DNA of 37,270 nt from the NCBI GenBank assembly GCA_017992885.1, contig JAGONT010000020.1:1-37270 (forward strand), in the 5' to 3' direction. How positions within the stretch are numbered: the stretch's first letter is position 1; each line of letters opens with the position of its first letter. The notes beneath the pieces are model-generated. The model did no database searches. It was not told the DNA's origin and worked only from the letters and a program-made list of their open reading frames with translations. This DNA comes from Alphaproteobacteria bacterium. Lineage in GTDB: Bacteria; Pseudomonadota; Alphaproteobacteria; UBA9655. The position numbers and the translations under genes were made by a program. This document shows, one piece after another, positions 1-8,069 of the stretch.

Positions 1-50
1 AGAGGGTTATTTTGAAGGCGCCGTTCGGCTTCTGCTTTAAGAAATGACAT
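1..50 (-). CDS. Start of an unidentified gene, cut by the window edge
   Basis: An ATG at 48-50 on the minus strand opens a frame that stays open to the window edge, giving only 16 codons (MSFLKAEAERRLQNNP). An AGAGGA ribosome binding site lies about 6 bases upstream, which supports a real start. The same frame can also be read backwards through this ATG into the end of the neighbouring acylase gene, so it could instead be the frameshifted tail of that protein. Too short to assign a function. Confidence 0.4.
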   Translation of the reverse strand, partial: MSFLKAEAERRLQNNP

Positions 51-67
51 TGTGTGTCCTCTTATTT

Positions 68-976
68 TCAATGCCTTATTCTATAAAATTTACCCAGCCA
101 ACTCAACCCCTTATGCAGAGGTCTTAGAGATTCAATTAAAGCATTCGCTTGATATAAAGCCATTTGCTTAGAAGTAGGGGTGGGAAAGTTATTTAAAAGT
201 ACTTTTGCTCTGGCAAATCGGGAAGGAGGGGTGAAGTCTCCTGGTGTTCCTAAAAGATTAGCTTCACCTTTATGTGCAGCCTCTTTGTAGATCGTATCAT
301 ACTCATAAAAGCTCTTACTAAATGCCTCATTTGGCATTTTATTGCCCGCTAATAGTGAATCGTAATGACTTGCATTCTTGCACTGCCAATCAAATGTGGG
401 AGCATTTGTAAGAATATCTCCCGAGTCTTCATAAATTTTGACTTGCCCATCTATAAATTCAATAACAGCACTTTTTCCTGTTTTATCCCGAACGACACAA
501 TGGATGGGGAGATCCTTTATAAAAACACCCCCAAGGTATTTAATTGCAGATTGAACCCATTGGTAAGAACGAACGAGGTGCAGAGCTTCTGAAACTGTCT
601 GTGCTTGAGCTAAAAGAAAAGAAGCAATATCATAAGTCGCAATGACCGGTTTTTTGTTTTGTGGATTAAAGGCTGGATATTTTGTGCCAGGAAGATAAAG
701 GATGTCCACCGCAAGACCCTCTGTATTTATTCCATCGACGATCTTTTCTCCATTAAACGCTGCACGACCAAAATAGCCGTATTTGTTTTTCCAAGTGGCA
801 AGTTGTGAGGTGGGAATTTGCTCAGCATCAATAATAATATCTGTTGTATTTTCATCACCAATAAAACCAATTTTATCTTGAATAGCCAGATTAACAAGAA
901 AATCGAAGGTACGTGCCACGATATGGTAACCGTTCGTATTAATAAATACATCACTACACATGGGATGTGATCCCAA
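68..976 (-). CDS. Choloylglycine hydrolase / penicillin V acylase family (linear amide C-N hydrolase), probably frameshifted
   Basis: Ntn-hydrolase family enzyme that cleaves linear amide bonds (penicillin V, conjugated bile salts or N-acyl homoserine lactones, depending on the member). Family marks are the candidate nucleophile Cys in PMCSDVF, the ARTFDF block with Arg and Asp, the LTNAPTFDWQ block with the conserved Asn, and GTPGDFTPPSRFARA with the conserved Arg. The open frame begins with a TTG at 976, and an ATG at 961 would give a Met-Cys start as in bile salt hydrolases. A well-placed ATG at 1010, behind a G-rich ribosome binding site, encodes a signal-peptide-like start (MKKQVSLLATLVGITS) but in a different frame that stops at once. 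The C-terminus after FYRIRH is short, and family-like residues (NKALKI) continue in another frame. The gene is therefore probably decaying, or the start is cytosolic. The substrate cannot be told. Confidence 0.75.
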   Translation of the reverse strand: MGSHPMCSDVFINTNGYHIVARTFDFLVNLAIQDKIGFIGDENTTDIIIDAEQIPTSQLATWKNKYGYFGRAAFNGEKIVDGINTEGLAVDILYLPGTKYPAFNPQNKKPVIATYDIASFLLAQAQTVSEALHLVRSYQWVQSAIKYLGGVFIKDLPIHCVVRDKTGKSAVIEFIDGQVKIYEDSGDILTNAPTFDWQCKNASHYDSLLAGNKMPNEAFSKSFYEYDTIYKEAAHKGEANLLGTPGDFTPPSRFARAKVLLNNFPTPTSKQMALYQANALIESLRPLHKGLSWLGKFYRIRH

Positions 977-1142
977 CTAAAGTTGCCAAAAGGCTAACCT
1001 GTTTTTTCATTGCACGTTCCCCCCTCAAAAAATTTTCAAGATGTAGAAAATCTATATTAAAATCTTTCATAAATCGTTAAGAAGGCGAAATTATTTAAAC
1101 CTTTCAAATTACTCCCATCCGCAAAAACAAATGGAATTTCCT

Positions 1143-1171
1143 TGATGCTATATAAAATTCATGATTAAAAG
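1143..1171 (+). promoter_or_regulatory. Weak candidate promoter for the DUF3570-ApbE operon
   Basis: TTGATG at 1143-1148 and TAAAAG at 1166-1171 are separated by 17 bases, about 38 bases upstream of the first gene's ATG. Both hexamers are imperfect and the whole stretch is AT-rich, so a chance match is possible. No clear ribosome binding site precedes the ATG at 1209. Confidence 0.28.
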
Positions 1172-1208
1172 ATTAAAATTTAGCTAAAAAATAAAAAGAT
1201 AACTGCTT

Positions 1209-3326
1209 ATGAGAACTTCATCAAATGCGACCTTATTTAATAAAGCAATAAGCAGGGAAGAAGTTTCAAGTAAGCTTTGTAAGAGGGAGCTCCTCAAAAA
1301 AAATGACGCCATCGTCGATTCTCTCATTGCAATTGCCTTAGCTCTTCCCGGTGTTTCAGCAGCGAAAGCTCAAGATTCAATTTCTACAAGTCCTCAAATG
1401 GAGACATTCTATTCAACTTATTCTGAAAATAAAAACCATTATAAGATAGATTCTTATGAGGGTTCAGTACTCTTTCCTCTTTCCTCAAATTTTGAATTTG
1501 GCCTGTCTGTAACCAGGGATGCGATGACAGGGGCGAGTACGGTTGGCTATTTTCCTCATATTATTGCGCCGGTAGGTATTGTTATTCCTGGCACCAGTGT
1601 CGATCCAAACTATTTTTTGACCGAAGTAAGGACAGGTGCTTCCATTGTAGAAACAAGAAATGATGCTCAATTAATTGCAAACTACTATTTTCCTGAGAGT
1701 AAACTATCTGGAGAAGCAGGATATTCTACTGAACATGATTATCAATCTTTTTATGCCAATCTCAATACAGAATGGTATTTCAACAAAAAAAATACGATTC
1801 TTTATACTGGTATAGGTTATGCATTTAATATCAGTCAGCCTTCCAATACTTCTTACTCGGGTCCTATCCTCCATAATAGTGGGACAAGTAATACAGAAAG
1901 TATTCTTGTTGGTCTTAAACAAGATATTAATAAAAATTTCGTTGTTCAGCAAAATGTGGAAATTATCATAAATAATGGCTTTCTTTCTGACCCTTATAAG
2001 CGAATTGCTTTCAATGGACCCAATACTGTCAATTGGCCTGGCGCAGGGCTTTCCGGACCTAATATTTTTGTCGGATATGAACGGCGCCCCTCTGCGCGGG
2101 TAACAGGTGCCTTTGGTACACAGTTGGTCCATTATGTGCCTTATTTTGATTCTTCCATCCATTTTAATTATCGTTTTGCTCTAAATAACTGGAACCTTCG
2201 TTCTAGTACTTTTGAGCTTGGCTATTATCAGCCTCTCTTTAAATCGTGGGAGATAGCTCCTAAAGTAAGGTATTACTCTCAAAATCGTGCTAGATTTTAT
2301 GCTCTTTCCTTTCATACAACGCCAACTCCCCTTTTCCTTCAAAGTAAACCCTTGAAAAGGGGAGGTGCAGCCTCTTCTGACTATCGTTTAGCAAATTTTG
2401 GTGTTATTGGCTGGGACATTACAGTTACGAAGATATTCACTGAACCTAATATAAGTCTTAGTGCTACATTTGGTCTTGCGAATCGTTCAACGGGCTATAG
2501 TATGACTAGGAATCGAGGGGCGAAAAACCCTGATAACCAGTTTCAATCTAAATATGTAGCCATTCAGTTAAATTCCGACTTACCGAGCAAGCCCTCTTAC
2601 AAGCGAAAAGAAAAATTTAACTCTGTTTATCAAGCAGGAGATATTGTTATCCAACCTATTTCTATCGCATTTAGCGGGCTTAGTTTTGGGAGAAGAAAAG
2701 TGGATACAAAATTTACTTCGGCCCAATCCAGCCCTTTTATAACGGCTCTTGATGCTTATAAAAGCCAAAGAGGTTTTGGGTTCAATGATACACAACGCAA
2801 TGGGATTGGGTATGATTTTCAAATCGGGTATTTCCCCTTAGATTTTCTCGAACTCTTTGTCGATCTGGGAGTTTTGAATGAAAAGCCCGTTTCGACACCT
2901 ATAATAGCCATGGCAAATGCTTACAAATTTAATACAAGAACAACCTATCGAACAGATATTGGAGGCAAATATTATTTTAACACTGAGACAGCTTTTTCTC
3001 CTTTTACAGGAATCATGGTTGGAACAGAATGGCAGCCGGAAACACGATCAGATGTCTATTATGCCAATCATATCACTCAAGTGGTGGGTCCAAAGATTGG
3101 AAAGTTTAAGATTTTTAAAAATCAGAACTTATTTAATGGAGCTTTACTCGCCGGTATAGACTATCGATTCAATACGAATATTGCTGTTTCTTTTCAAACA
3201 GGTATCTATTACTATCAAAGAAATAAGTCTAAAAAACTTCGCCTGTCAAATGACACTGTAACTATTTCAGACAATAAAAATAAATTTATCGTTCCCTTTA
3301 ACATTTCTTTAAGAATAATTCTTTAA
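1209..3326 (+). CDS. DUF3570 family outer-membrane beta-barrel protein with ApbE-type flavinylation motif
   Basis: A 705-residue envelope protein. A long polar N-terminus is followed by a hydrophobic export segment with the family's ALALPG block (about residues 36-50) and a likely cleavage site near AKAQ. The rest is rich in alternating aromatic/polar strands and ends in a beta-strand (FNISLRIIL), as expected of an outer-membrane barrel. DUF3570 proteins are of unknown function and are commonly found beside DUF4266, TlpA-like and ApbE genes, as here. Residues 104-110 read D-A-M-T-G-A-S, which matches the Dxx[ST]GA[ST] sequence that ApbE enzymes modify with FMN; Thr107 would be the acceptor. 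It is the first gene of a five-gene operon, with the next gene 30 bases downstream. The family call rests on overall character, the ALALPG block and strong context; flavinylation is an inference. Confidence 0.82.
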   Translation: MRTSSNATLFNKAISREEVSSKLCKRELLKKNDAIVDSLIAIALALPGVSAAKAQDSISTSPQMETFYSTYSENKNHYKIDSYEGSVLFPLSSNFEFGLSVTRDAMTGASTVGYFPHIIAPVGIVIPGTSVDPNYFLTEVRTGASIVETRNDAQLIANYYFPESKLSGEAGYSTEHDYQSFYANLNTEWYFNKKNTILYTGIGYAFNISQPSNTSYSGPILHNSGTSNTESILVGLKQDINKNFVVQQNVEIIINNGFLSDPYKRIAFNGPNTVNWPGAGLSGPNIFVGYERRPSARVTGAFGTQLVHYVPYFDSSIHFNYRFALNNWNLRSSTFELGYYQPLFKSWEIAPKVRYYSQNRARFYALSFHTTPTPLFLQSKPLKRGGAASSDYRLANFGVIGWDITVTKIFTEPNISLSATFGLANRSTGYSMTRNRGAKNPDNQFQSKYVAIQLNSDLPSKPSYKRKEKFNSVYQAGDIVIQPISIAFSGLSFGRRKVDTKFTSAQSSPFITALDAYKSQRGFGFNDTQRNGIGYDFQIGYFPLDFLELFVDLGVLNEKPVSTPIIAMANAYKFNTRTTYRTDIGGKYYFNTETAFSPFTGIMVGTEWQPETRSDVYYANHITQVVGPKIGKFKIFKNQNLFNGALLAGIDYRFNTNIAVSFQTGIYYYQRNKSKKLRLSNDTVTISDNKNKFIVPFNISLRIIL

Positions 3327-3346
3327 TGATAATAGATCATTATCAT
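3326..3346. promoter_or_regulatory. 8-bp inverted repeat between the DUF3570 and TlpA-like genes
   Basis: ATGATAAT at 3326-3333 and ATTATCAT at 3339-3346 are perfect complements around the loop AGATC, just after the DUF3570 stop. The half-sites resemble Fur-box half-sites, but the spacing (5 bases) differs from the usual arrangement. It may instead be an mRNA hairpin that sets the expression ratio of the flanking genes. It lies 10 bases upstream of the next ATG and partly overlaps the region leading to its TGGAG ribosome binding site. Confidence 0.4.
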
Positions 3347-3356
3347 GGAGTTCTAG

Positions 3357-3869
3357 ATGCTTAAAAATAGGAATACTCTTGCTAAATCTGTACTGTTTTC
3401 TGCGGCTCTTCTTTTCCTACTCTTTTCTAATGGGGCCATTGTGCATTCTGCGTCGATGGGAACAATGAAATCTTTTTCTCTTCCTAGTTTAAAGGGTGAA
3501 AATACCGTTAGCTCAAGTAGCTTAAAAGGAAAAGTCGTTCTTATCGATTTTTGGGCATCCTGGTGCGTTCCTTGTGAAGCTTCTTTCCCCGCCTACAATG
3601 ATCTTTATAATATGTATAAAGACAAAGGGTTTGAAATCGTTGGAATTAATATTGATGATAACAAAGATAAGGCTCTCGAATTTTTAAATGACCACCCAGC
3701 AAATTTTACTATTTTAAGTGAAGGAAAGAAAACTGCTGAGGCTTTTGGATTGGAGACCATGCCCACAAGTTATTTAATCGATCGTACAGGAAATATAGTT
3801 TATATAAATTCGGGATTTCATGAAGAAGATATAAATAAAATTGAAAAAAAAATAGAATCTGTATTATAA
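3357..3869 (+). CDS. TlpA/ResA-type periplasmic thioredoxin-like protein
   Basis: A 170-residue thiol oxidoreductase of the TlpA/ResA group, predicted periplasmic. An N-terminal signal or anchor segment (about residues 10-32, ending VHSAS) is followed by a thioredoxin fold with active site W-C-V-P-C (Cys70 and Cys73) and the cis-proline loop ETMPTS (Pro136). TlpA-like proteins reduce disulfides in selected periplasmic partners and are kept reduced by a DsbD/CcdA-type membrane protein, which is encoded two genes downstream. A TGGAG ribosome binding site precedes the ATG. The stop codon overlaps the DUF4266 start (TAATG). The likely partners are the cysteine-bearing products of this operon, by context only. 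Confidence 0.93.
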   Translation: MLKNRNTLAKSVLFSAALLFLLFSNGAIVHSASMGTMKSFSLPSLKGENTVSSSSLKGKVVLIDFWASWCVPCEASFPAYNDLYNMYKDKGFEIVGINIDDNKDKALEFLNDHPANFTILSEGKKTAEAFGLETMPTSYLIDRTGNIVYINSGFHEEDINKIEKKIESVL

Positions 3870-4096
3870 TGAAATTAGATAAAAAAATAATATGGACGTG
3901 GTTTGGTAGTGTTATCGTTTTAGGTGTCGTTGGCTGCACAAATGTTGAACCTTGGGAAAGGGAGAATCTTGCGCAAAGCCATATGAAAGTTATCCCCAAT
4001 CCTTTGTTAAATGCTTTTACCAAGCATGTCGATTTTAGCCGAGAAGGGACAGAAGGGGGTTTTGGTATTCAAGGAGGTGGGTGTGGTTGCAATTAG
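3869..4096 (+). CDS. DUF4266 mini-lipoprotein ending in a Cys-Gly-Cys tail
   Basis: A 75-residue small lipoprotein. A charged start (MKLDKK) and hydrophobic stretch lead to the lipobox VVGC, then the DUF4266 signature VEPWERENLAQSHM and a glycine-rich C-terminus ending GGGCGCN. DUF4266 proteins have no established function; the conserved Cys-Gly-Cys end could bind a metal or take part in thiol exchange with the TlpA-like and DsbD-like neighbours. The gene overlaps the TlpA-like gene by one base and the DsbD-like gene by 16 bases. The AAGGAGGT coding for part of the glycine tail also serves as ribosome binding site for the next gene. Family assignment is strong; the role is inferred. Confidence 0.88.
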   Translation: MKLDKKIIWTWFGSVIVLGVVGCTNVEPWERENLAQSHMKVIPNPLLNAFTKHVDFSREGTEGGFGIQGGGCGCN

Positions 4097-6201
4097 AAAT
4101 GATTTGCCTTATCAGAGGGCTCTATAAACTATTTTTCTTTTTAGTTTTTCTTTTAATTATCTTTTTCTCAACAGAATCAACAGCCTTATTTGAAGGGGCT
4201 TCTCAATCTGTTTCGGAGGCTAAGCTTTTGTCTTCTGTTGATGGGGTGGGAAATGAGAAAATTATATGGATAGGCTTAGATATCCATCTTGATTCAGGAT
4301 GGAAAACCTATTGGCGTACTCCTGGAGCTGCGGGGTATGGATTAAAAATAGATTGGACAGGATCTCAAAACTTAAGCACATTTGAAATGCTTTGGCCAAC
4401 TCCTTCTAAATTTCAATCTTTTAATAGGATCGTTAATGGTTATGAAGACCATGTTTTGTTTCCTCTAAAAGTAACTTTAAAAAATAGTCATGCTCCCTTG
4501 CTCCTCCAAGGGCATTTGAATTATTTAGCCTGCGATCAAGCAAATTGTATTCCTCAAAATAAAGCCGTAACTTTATATGTGCCCCTTGGACCGAGTACTT
4601 CTTCTCCTGACGCGAGTGCAATTGAAGCTTCCCTTCATCGTGTTCCTCATAAAAATGTCCCCTTTTTAAACATTCAATCAGCCTATTTTATTCCTAAAGA
4701 TAGTCCTCCTTCTTATTTAAGAATAACAGTTTTCCATGAAAACCCACTTATTTCACCTTTACTATTTATTGAAGGAAAAAATAATAATTTTTTTGGGGAA
4801 ATAAACAATATAGAAAATAATAATAAAAATGGGCACATTTCAATACTTGAGGTCCCCGTTTATAAGAGCACCACAAACGACATGGTGCGTTCTCCTAATC
4901 TTATTGGTCAACCTCTAACTTTTACTTTGAAAAGTGGGGAGAGTTCAATTGAAACAACCCTTCCCATTGAAGCCAGGCCAGCAAGTATTGAGGAAACAAT
5001 GACGGTGTTTTCTTTTGCAATCCTAGGGGGGTTTATTTTAAATTTTATGCCGTGTGTTCTGCCCGTCATCTTGATGAAGGTTTTTTCGTTGTCTCGATCT
5101 CGGAAAGAGTCTACGCAAGCCATAAGAAAATCTTTTTTTGCCTCAGCACTAGGCATTATATCGTCATTCTTTCTTTTGGCTTTGATTCCTATATCCTTCG
5201 GTTTCTTTGGAAAATCATTTGGATGGGGAATGCAATTTCAAGAGCCTTTATTTTTGATCTTTATGATGATCGTCCTCACCCTATTTACAGCAAATTTCTG
5301 GGGATTTTATGAAATTATTTTACCAACTCACATGACTGATATTGGGTATAATTATAGTCTAAAAGAAGGATATATGGGTCACTTTCTCACAGGTGCCTTT
5401 GCCACTCTTCTCGCAACTCCTTGTTCGGCCCCCTTTTTAGGCACAGCCGTTACGTTTGCTCTTTCACGAAGTTCCTTCGAAATTTTGCTTATGTTTATGG
5501 GTCTGGGAATGGGCCTCTCCTTACCCTTTATTCTGATTATGATTTTTCCACAAATAACGTCCTTACTTCCTAAACCTGGCAAGTGGATGATTTATTTGAA
5601 ACATGTGATGGGCTGGGGTTTTTTCATAACCATGATATGGCTCTTTTTTGTTCTTAAAAGTCAAGTTTTAGGAGTGAATGCAATGCTGGTCCTATCGATG
5701 ATGCTATGCATGCTTGTGGTGTTGTGGCTACTTAAAAAGAACCCTCAATATAAGAGAAAATGCATTTCCCTTATTCTTATTTTAATTGTTACCTCTTTTA
5801 CTTCAATTTTTATAAATTTTAAGCCAGAAGATCATAATATTTCCCCTGATGAAACAATGGCAGAAAAAATAAAAGAAATTAAAATGGATTTACAACAAAA
5901 TAAAGTTGTATTGGTGGATGTTACAGCTGATTGGTGTTTAACCTGTAAGACGAATGAGCTTTTAGTTCTTGATAATAAAGAAGTAAGGGATTTTATAAAA
6001 AAGAATAATGCTGTCTTGATAAAGATAGATTGGACATCTGAAGATCCCGATGTCTATGAATATATAAAAAGCTTTAATCGAAATGGAATTCCTTTTTATG
6101 TCGTTTATGGGCCGAGCCTTCCTTATGGAAAAGTGTTGCCTCAAATTATAACTTTTTCTATTGTTAAGCATGCAATTTTAGATGCTAAACAAAAAACATG
6201 A
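4081..6201 (+). CDS. dsbD: DsbD/ScsB-type transmembrane thiol:disulfide reductase
   Basis: A 706-residue three-part reductase that carries electrons from cytoplasmic thioredoxin to periplasmic thiols. After a signal segment (residues 15-30) the N-terminal periplasmic domain has a cysteine pair in CDQANCIP (Cys151, Cys156). The central membrane domain of about eight helices has the paired redox cysteines in MPCVLPV (Cys325) and TPCSAPF (Cys448). The C-terminal thioredoxin-like domain has ADWCLTC (Cys619, Cys622). The start is GTG 4081, two or three bases after an AAGGAGGT; an in-frame ATG at 4099 is possible but has no close ribosome binding site. The stop overlaps apbE (ATGA). The long N-terminal domain resembles ScsB-like forms more than E. 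coli DsbD. It probably keeps the operon's TlpA-like protein, and perhaps the DUF4266 thiols, reduced. Confidence 0.9.
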   Translation: MWLQLEMICLIRGLYKLFFFLVFLLIIFFSTESTALFEGASQSVSEAKLLSSVDGVGNEKIIWIGLDIHLDSGWKTYWRTPGAAGYGLKIDWTGSQNLSTFEMLWPTPSKFQSFNRIVNGYEDHVLFPLKVTLKNSHAPLLLQGHLNYLACDQANCIPQNKAVTLYVPLGPSTSSPDASAIEASLHRVPHKNVPFLNIQSAYFIPKDSPPSYLRITVFHENPLISPLLFIEGKNNNFFGEINNIENNNKNGHISILEVPVYKSTTNDMVRSPNLIGQPLTFTLKSGESSIETTLPIEARPASIEETMTVFSFAILGGFILNFMPCVLPVILMKVFSLSRSRKESTQAIRKSFFASALGIISSFFLLALIPISFGFFGKSFGWGMQFQEPLFLIFMMIVLTLFTANFWGFYEIILPTHMTDIGYNYSLKEGYMGHFLTGAFATLLATPCSAPFLGTAVTFALSRSSFEILLMFMGLGMGLSLPFILIMIFPQITSLLPKPGKWMIYLKHVMGWGFFITMIWLFFVLKSQVLGVNAMLVLSMMLCMLVVLWLLKKNPQYKRKCISLILILIVTSFTSIFINFKPEDHNISPDETMAEKIKEIKMDLQQNKVVLVDVTADWCLTCKTNELLVLDNKEVRDFIKKNNAVLIKIDWTSEDPDVYEYIKSFNRNGIPFYVVYGPSLPYGKVLPQIITFSIVKHAILDAKQKT

Positions 6202-7121
6202 AACTCTATAAGAGACAATTCCGCTCAATGGGGTGTATATGTAACCTTTACATATATGCACGTGATGATGTAGCCGCAGAAAATGTTTTTAACGCGATTT
6301 TTGCAGAAGCCGATCGGCTAGATCGTTATTATACGAATTATTCACCAAAGAGTTTTACGGCTGCTATCAATCGAAGTGCAGGGGATAAAAAAGGGATTCT
6401 TGTGGATCCAGAAACGGCTATCCTTCTGGATTATGCTCAACAGTGTGTTTATGCAAGTGATGGACTTTTTGATATCACAGCGGGTGCTTTACATCGAATT
6501 TGGAACTTTGACGTAAAAAATCAAAAACTCCCTTCTGAGGAAGCCATTAAAAATATTTTAAAAATTGTAGGATGGGAGAAGATCTCTTGGCACAATCCAC
6601 GGCTTATTCTCCCTGAAAAAGGAATGATGATCGATTTTGGTGGCGTTGTTAAAGAATATGCGGCAGATGCTGCGGCAAGGATATGTTATTCCATGAATAT
6701 TAAGCATGGCCTCATTGATATGAGTGGGGATATAAAAATTATCGGAGCTCATGTAGATGGAAGACCTTGGTCAATTGGGGTGCGCCACCCTAAACACCCA
6801 GAAAAAGAGATTGCTCACATACAACTCACTGAAGGAGCCCTTGCTACAAGTGGAGATTATGAAAAATCCATCGAAATCAACGGAAAACGATATACCCATA
6901 TTCTAAATCCTCGCACGGGCTTTCCTGTTGAAGGGATAAGTAGTGTCACTGCTGTAACTGATCATTGTTTGGTTGCAGGAAGCCTTACAACCATTGCCTT
7001 CCTGAAAGGCCCTCTTGAAGGCGTAAAATGGTTAGAATCTACTCATCTTCCTTATTTCTGTGTGAATGACAAAGGCGTTCCTGTTGGCTCAAAGGAATTT
7101 GACAGCTCTTTAGCCATTTAA
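6198..7121 (+). CDS. apbE: ApbE family FAD:protein FMN transferase
   Basis: A 307-residue ApbE-type enzyme, which splits FAD and attaches FMN through a phosphoester to Thr/Ser of target proteins. Motifs are DFGGVVKEYAAD (146-157), ATSGDYEK (216-223) and HILNPRTG (234-241). Two points are unusual. There is no visible signal peptide or lipobox, although many ApbE proteins work outside the cytoplasm. The C-terminal magnesium-binding block, usually A-D-A-L-[SA]-T-A, reads A-G-S-L-T-T-I (260-266), so the metal-binding Asp is replaced by Gly while a Thr (265) remains. It is the last gene of the operon and overlaps dsbD by 4 bases. The probable substrate is Thr107 of the DUF3570 protein four genes upstream. 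Confidence 0.92.
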   Translation: MKLYKRQFRSMGCICNLYIYARDDVAAENVFNAIFAEADRLDRYYTNYSPKSFTAAINRSAGDKKGILVDPETAILLDYAQQCVYASDGLFDITAGALHRIWNFDVKNQKLPSEEAIKNILKIVGWEKISWHNPRLILPEKGMMIDFGGVVKEYAADAAARICYSMNIKHGLIDMSGDIKIIGAHVDGRPWSIGVRHPKHPEKEIAHIQLTEGALATSGDYEKSIEINGKRYTHILNPRTGFPVEGISSVTAVTDHCLVAGSLTTIAFLKGPLEGVKWLESTHLPYFCVNDKGVPVGSKEFDSSLAI

Positions 7122-7218
7122 ATTTTTGATTGACGCCTCCCAAAAATTTATTGCTCTTCCTTGTTCTCTCTCGTACTCTTTTCACATCATATACGTTCGA
7201 TAAAAATGGAGAACACAG

Positions 7219-7932
7219 ATGGCACTACAAACTGCCCCGTCTCTAGAGATTCTTCCCGATGGATTTGTCTATCTGCAGGACATTGACTCCACTATTTTGC
7301 AAGAAGTCCGGTATGCAGGATTTCATAATTTTGTAGGTCGTCCCATTCCTTCTTATAATGCACCCCTCATTATCGCTTCCTATCCTGTGGCGTTTGCTTT
7401 AAAAGCCGTTCAAGCAGAATTGAAATCCTTTCAGTTGACCCTTAAGGTCTATGATGCTTACCGTCCCCAAGATGCAAGTGACGCCTTTGTAAGATGGGCT
7501 GCAGATCCGGATGATCAACTCATGAAAGCCGCGTTCTACCCAACCGTCGATAAGAAAAATCTTTTTAAAGAAGGATATATTGCAACACGTTCTTCCCATA
7601 CACGGGGGTGTGCTGTGGATTTGACAATTGTCCCTCTTCCTATTCCTCCTCAACCTATCTGGAAGTCCAGCGATCCTCTTGTCGATGGGCGATTCCCTAA
7701 AGATCAAAGATTTCCTGACAACTCAATTGACATGGGAACAAGTTTTGATTATTTAGGCGAGGCCTCTCATACAATGAATCCAAACTTTCTTCCTGAAGTT
7801 AGGGTTAATCGGTTATTACTGAAGACCTTAATGGAAAAACATGGCTTTCAAAATTATGCTCTCGAATGGTGGCACTTTAGCTTGGTGGATGAACCTTATC
7901 CCGATACCTATTTTAACTTTCCAGTGGAGTAA
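7219..7932 (+). CDS. ddpX: D-alanyl-D-alanine dipeptidase, VanX/DdpX type (peptidase M15D)
   Basis: A 237-residue zinc peptidase that hydrolyses D-Ala-D-Ala, used for peptidoglycan turnover or, in VanX operons, for glycopeptide resistance. Zinc ligands are visible as His127 and Asp134 in SSHTRGCAVDLT and His219 in EWWHF with catalytic Glu216. The substrate-binding Arg82 lies in YDAYRP, and the MGTSFDYLGEASHT block is also characteristic. No signal peptide is seen, so a cytoplasmic enzyme is expected, as for VanX. There is no vanH/vanA-like neighbour, which argues for dipeptide recycling rather than vancomycin resistance. It is a single gene, 97 bases after apbE; the ATG follows a GGAGAA ribosome binding site. 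Confidence 0.92.
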   Translation: MALQTAPSLEILPDGFVYLQDIDSTILQEVRYAGFHNFVGRPIPSYNAPLIIASYPVAFALKAVQAELKSFQLTLKVYDAYRPQDASDAFVRWAADPDDQLMKAAFYPTVDKKNLFKEGYIATRSSHTRGCAVDLTIVPLPIPPQPIWKSSDPLVDGRFPKDQRFPDNSIDMGTSFDYLGEASHTMNPNFLPEVRVNRLLLKTLMEKHGFQNYALEWWHFSLVDEPYPDTYFNFPVE

Positions 7933-8069
7933 AACTGAAACTTTCTTTATTTCCAGAATTTTTCCATAAGGTCATCGTGCAAGATGCTTGAATACTGATA
8001 AATGAGACCAAACGAAAAAAAGAGATCTTAAAAGAATATTTTTTATTATTTTAATGTGGAGTGTTTAAA

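Noticed and set aside
7130-7158. TTGACG as a -35 box for the dipeptidase gene
   Set aside because: No acceptable -10 hexamer lies at 16-18 bases.
7219-7932. Vancomycin resistance cassette
   Set aside because: Only the VanX-like peptidase is present; there is no VanH, VanA-type ligase or VanRS nearby.
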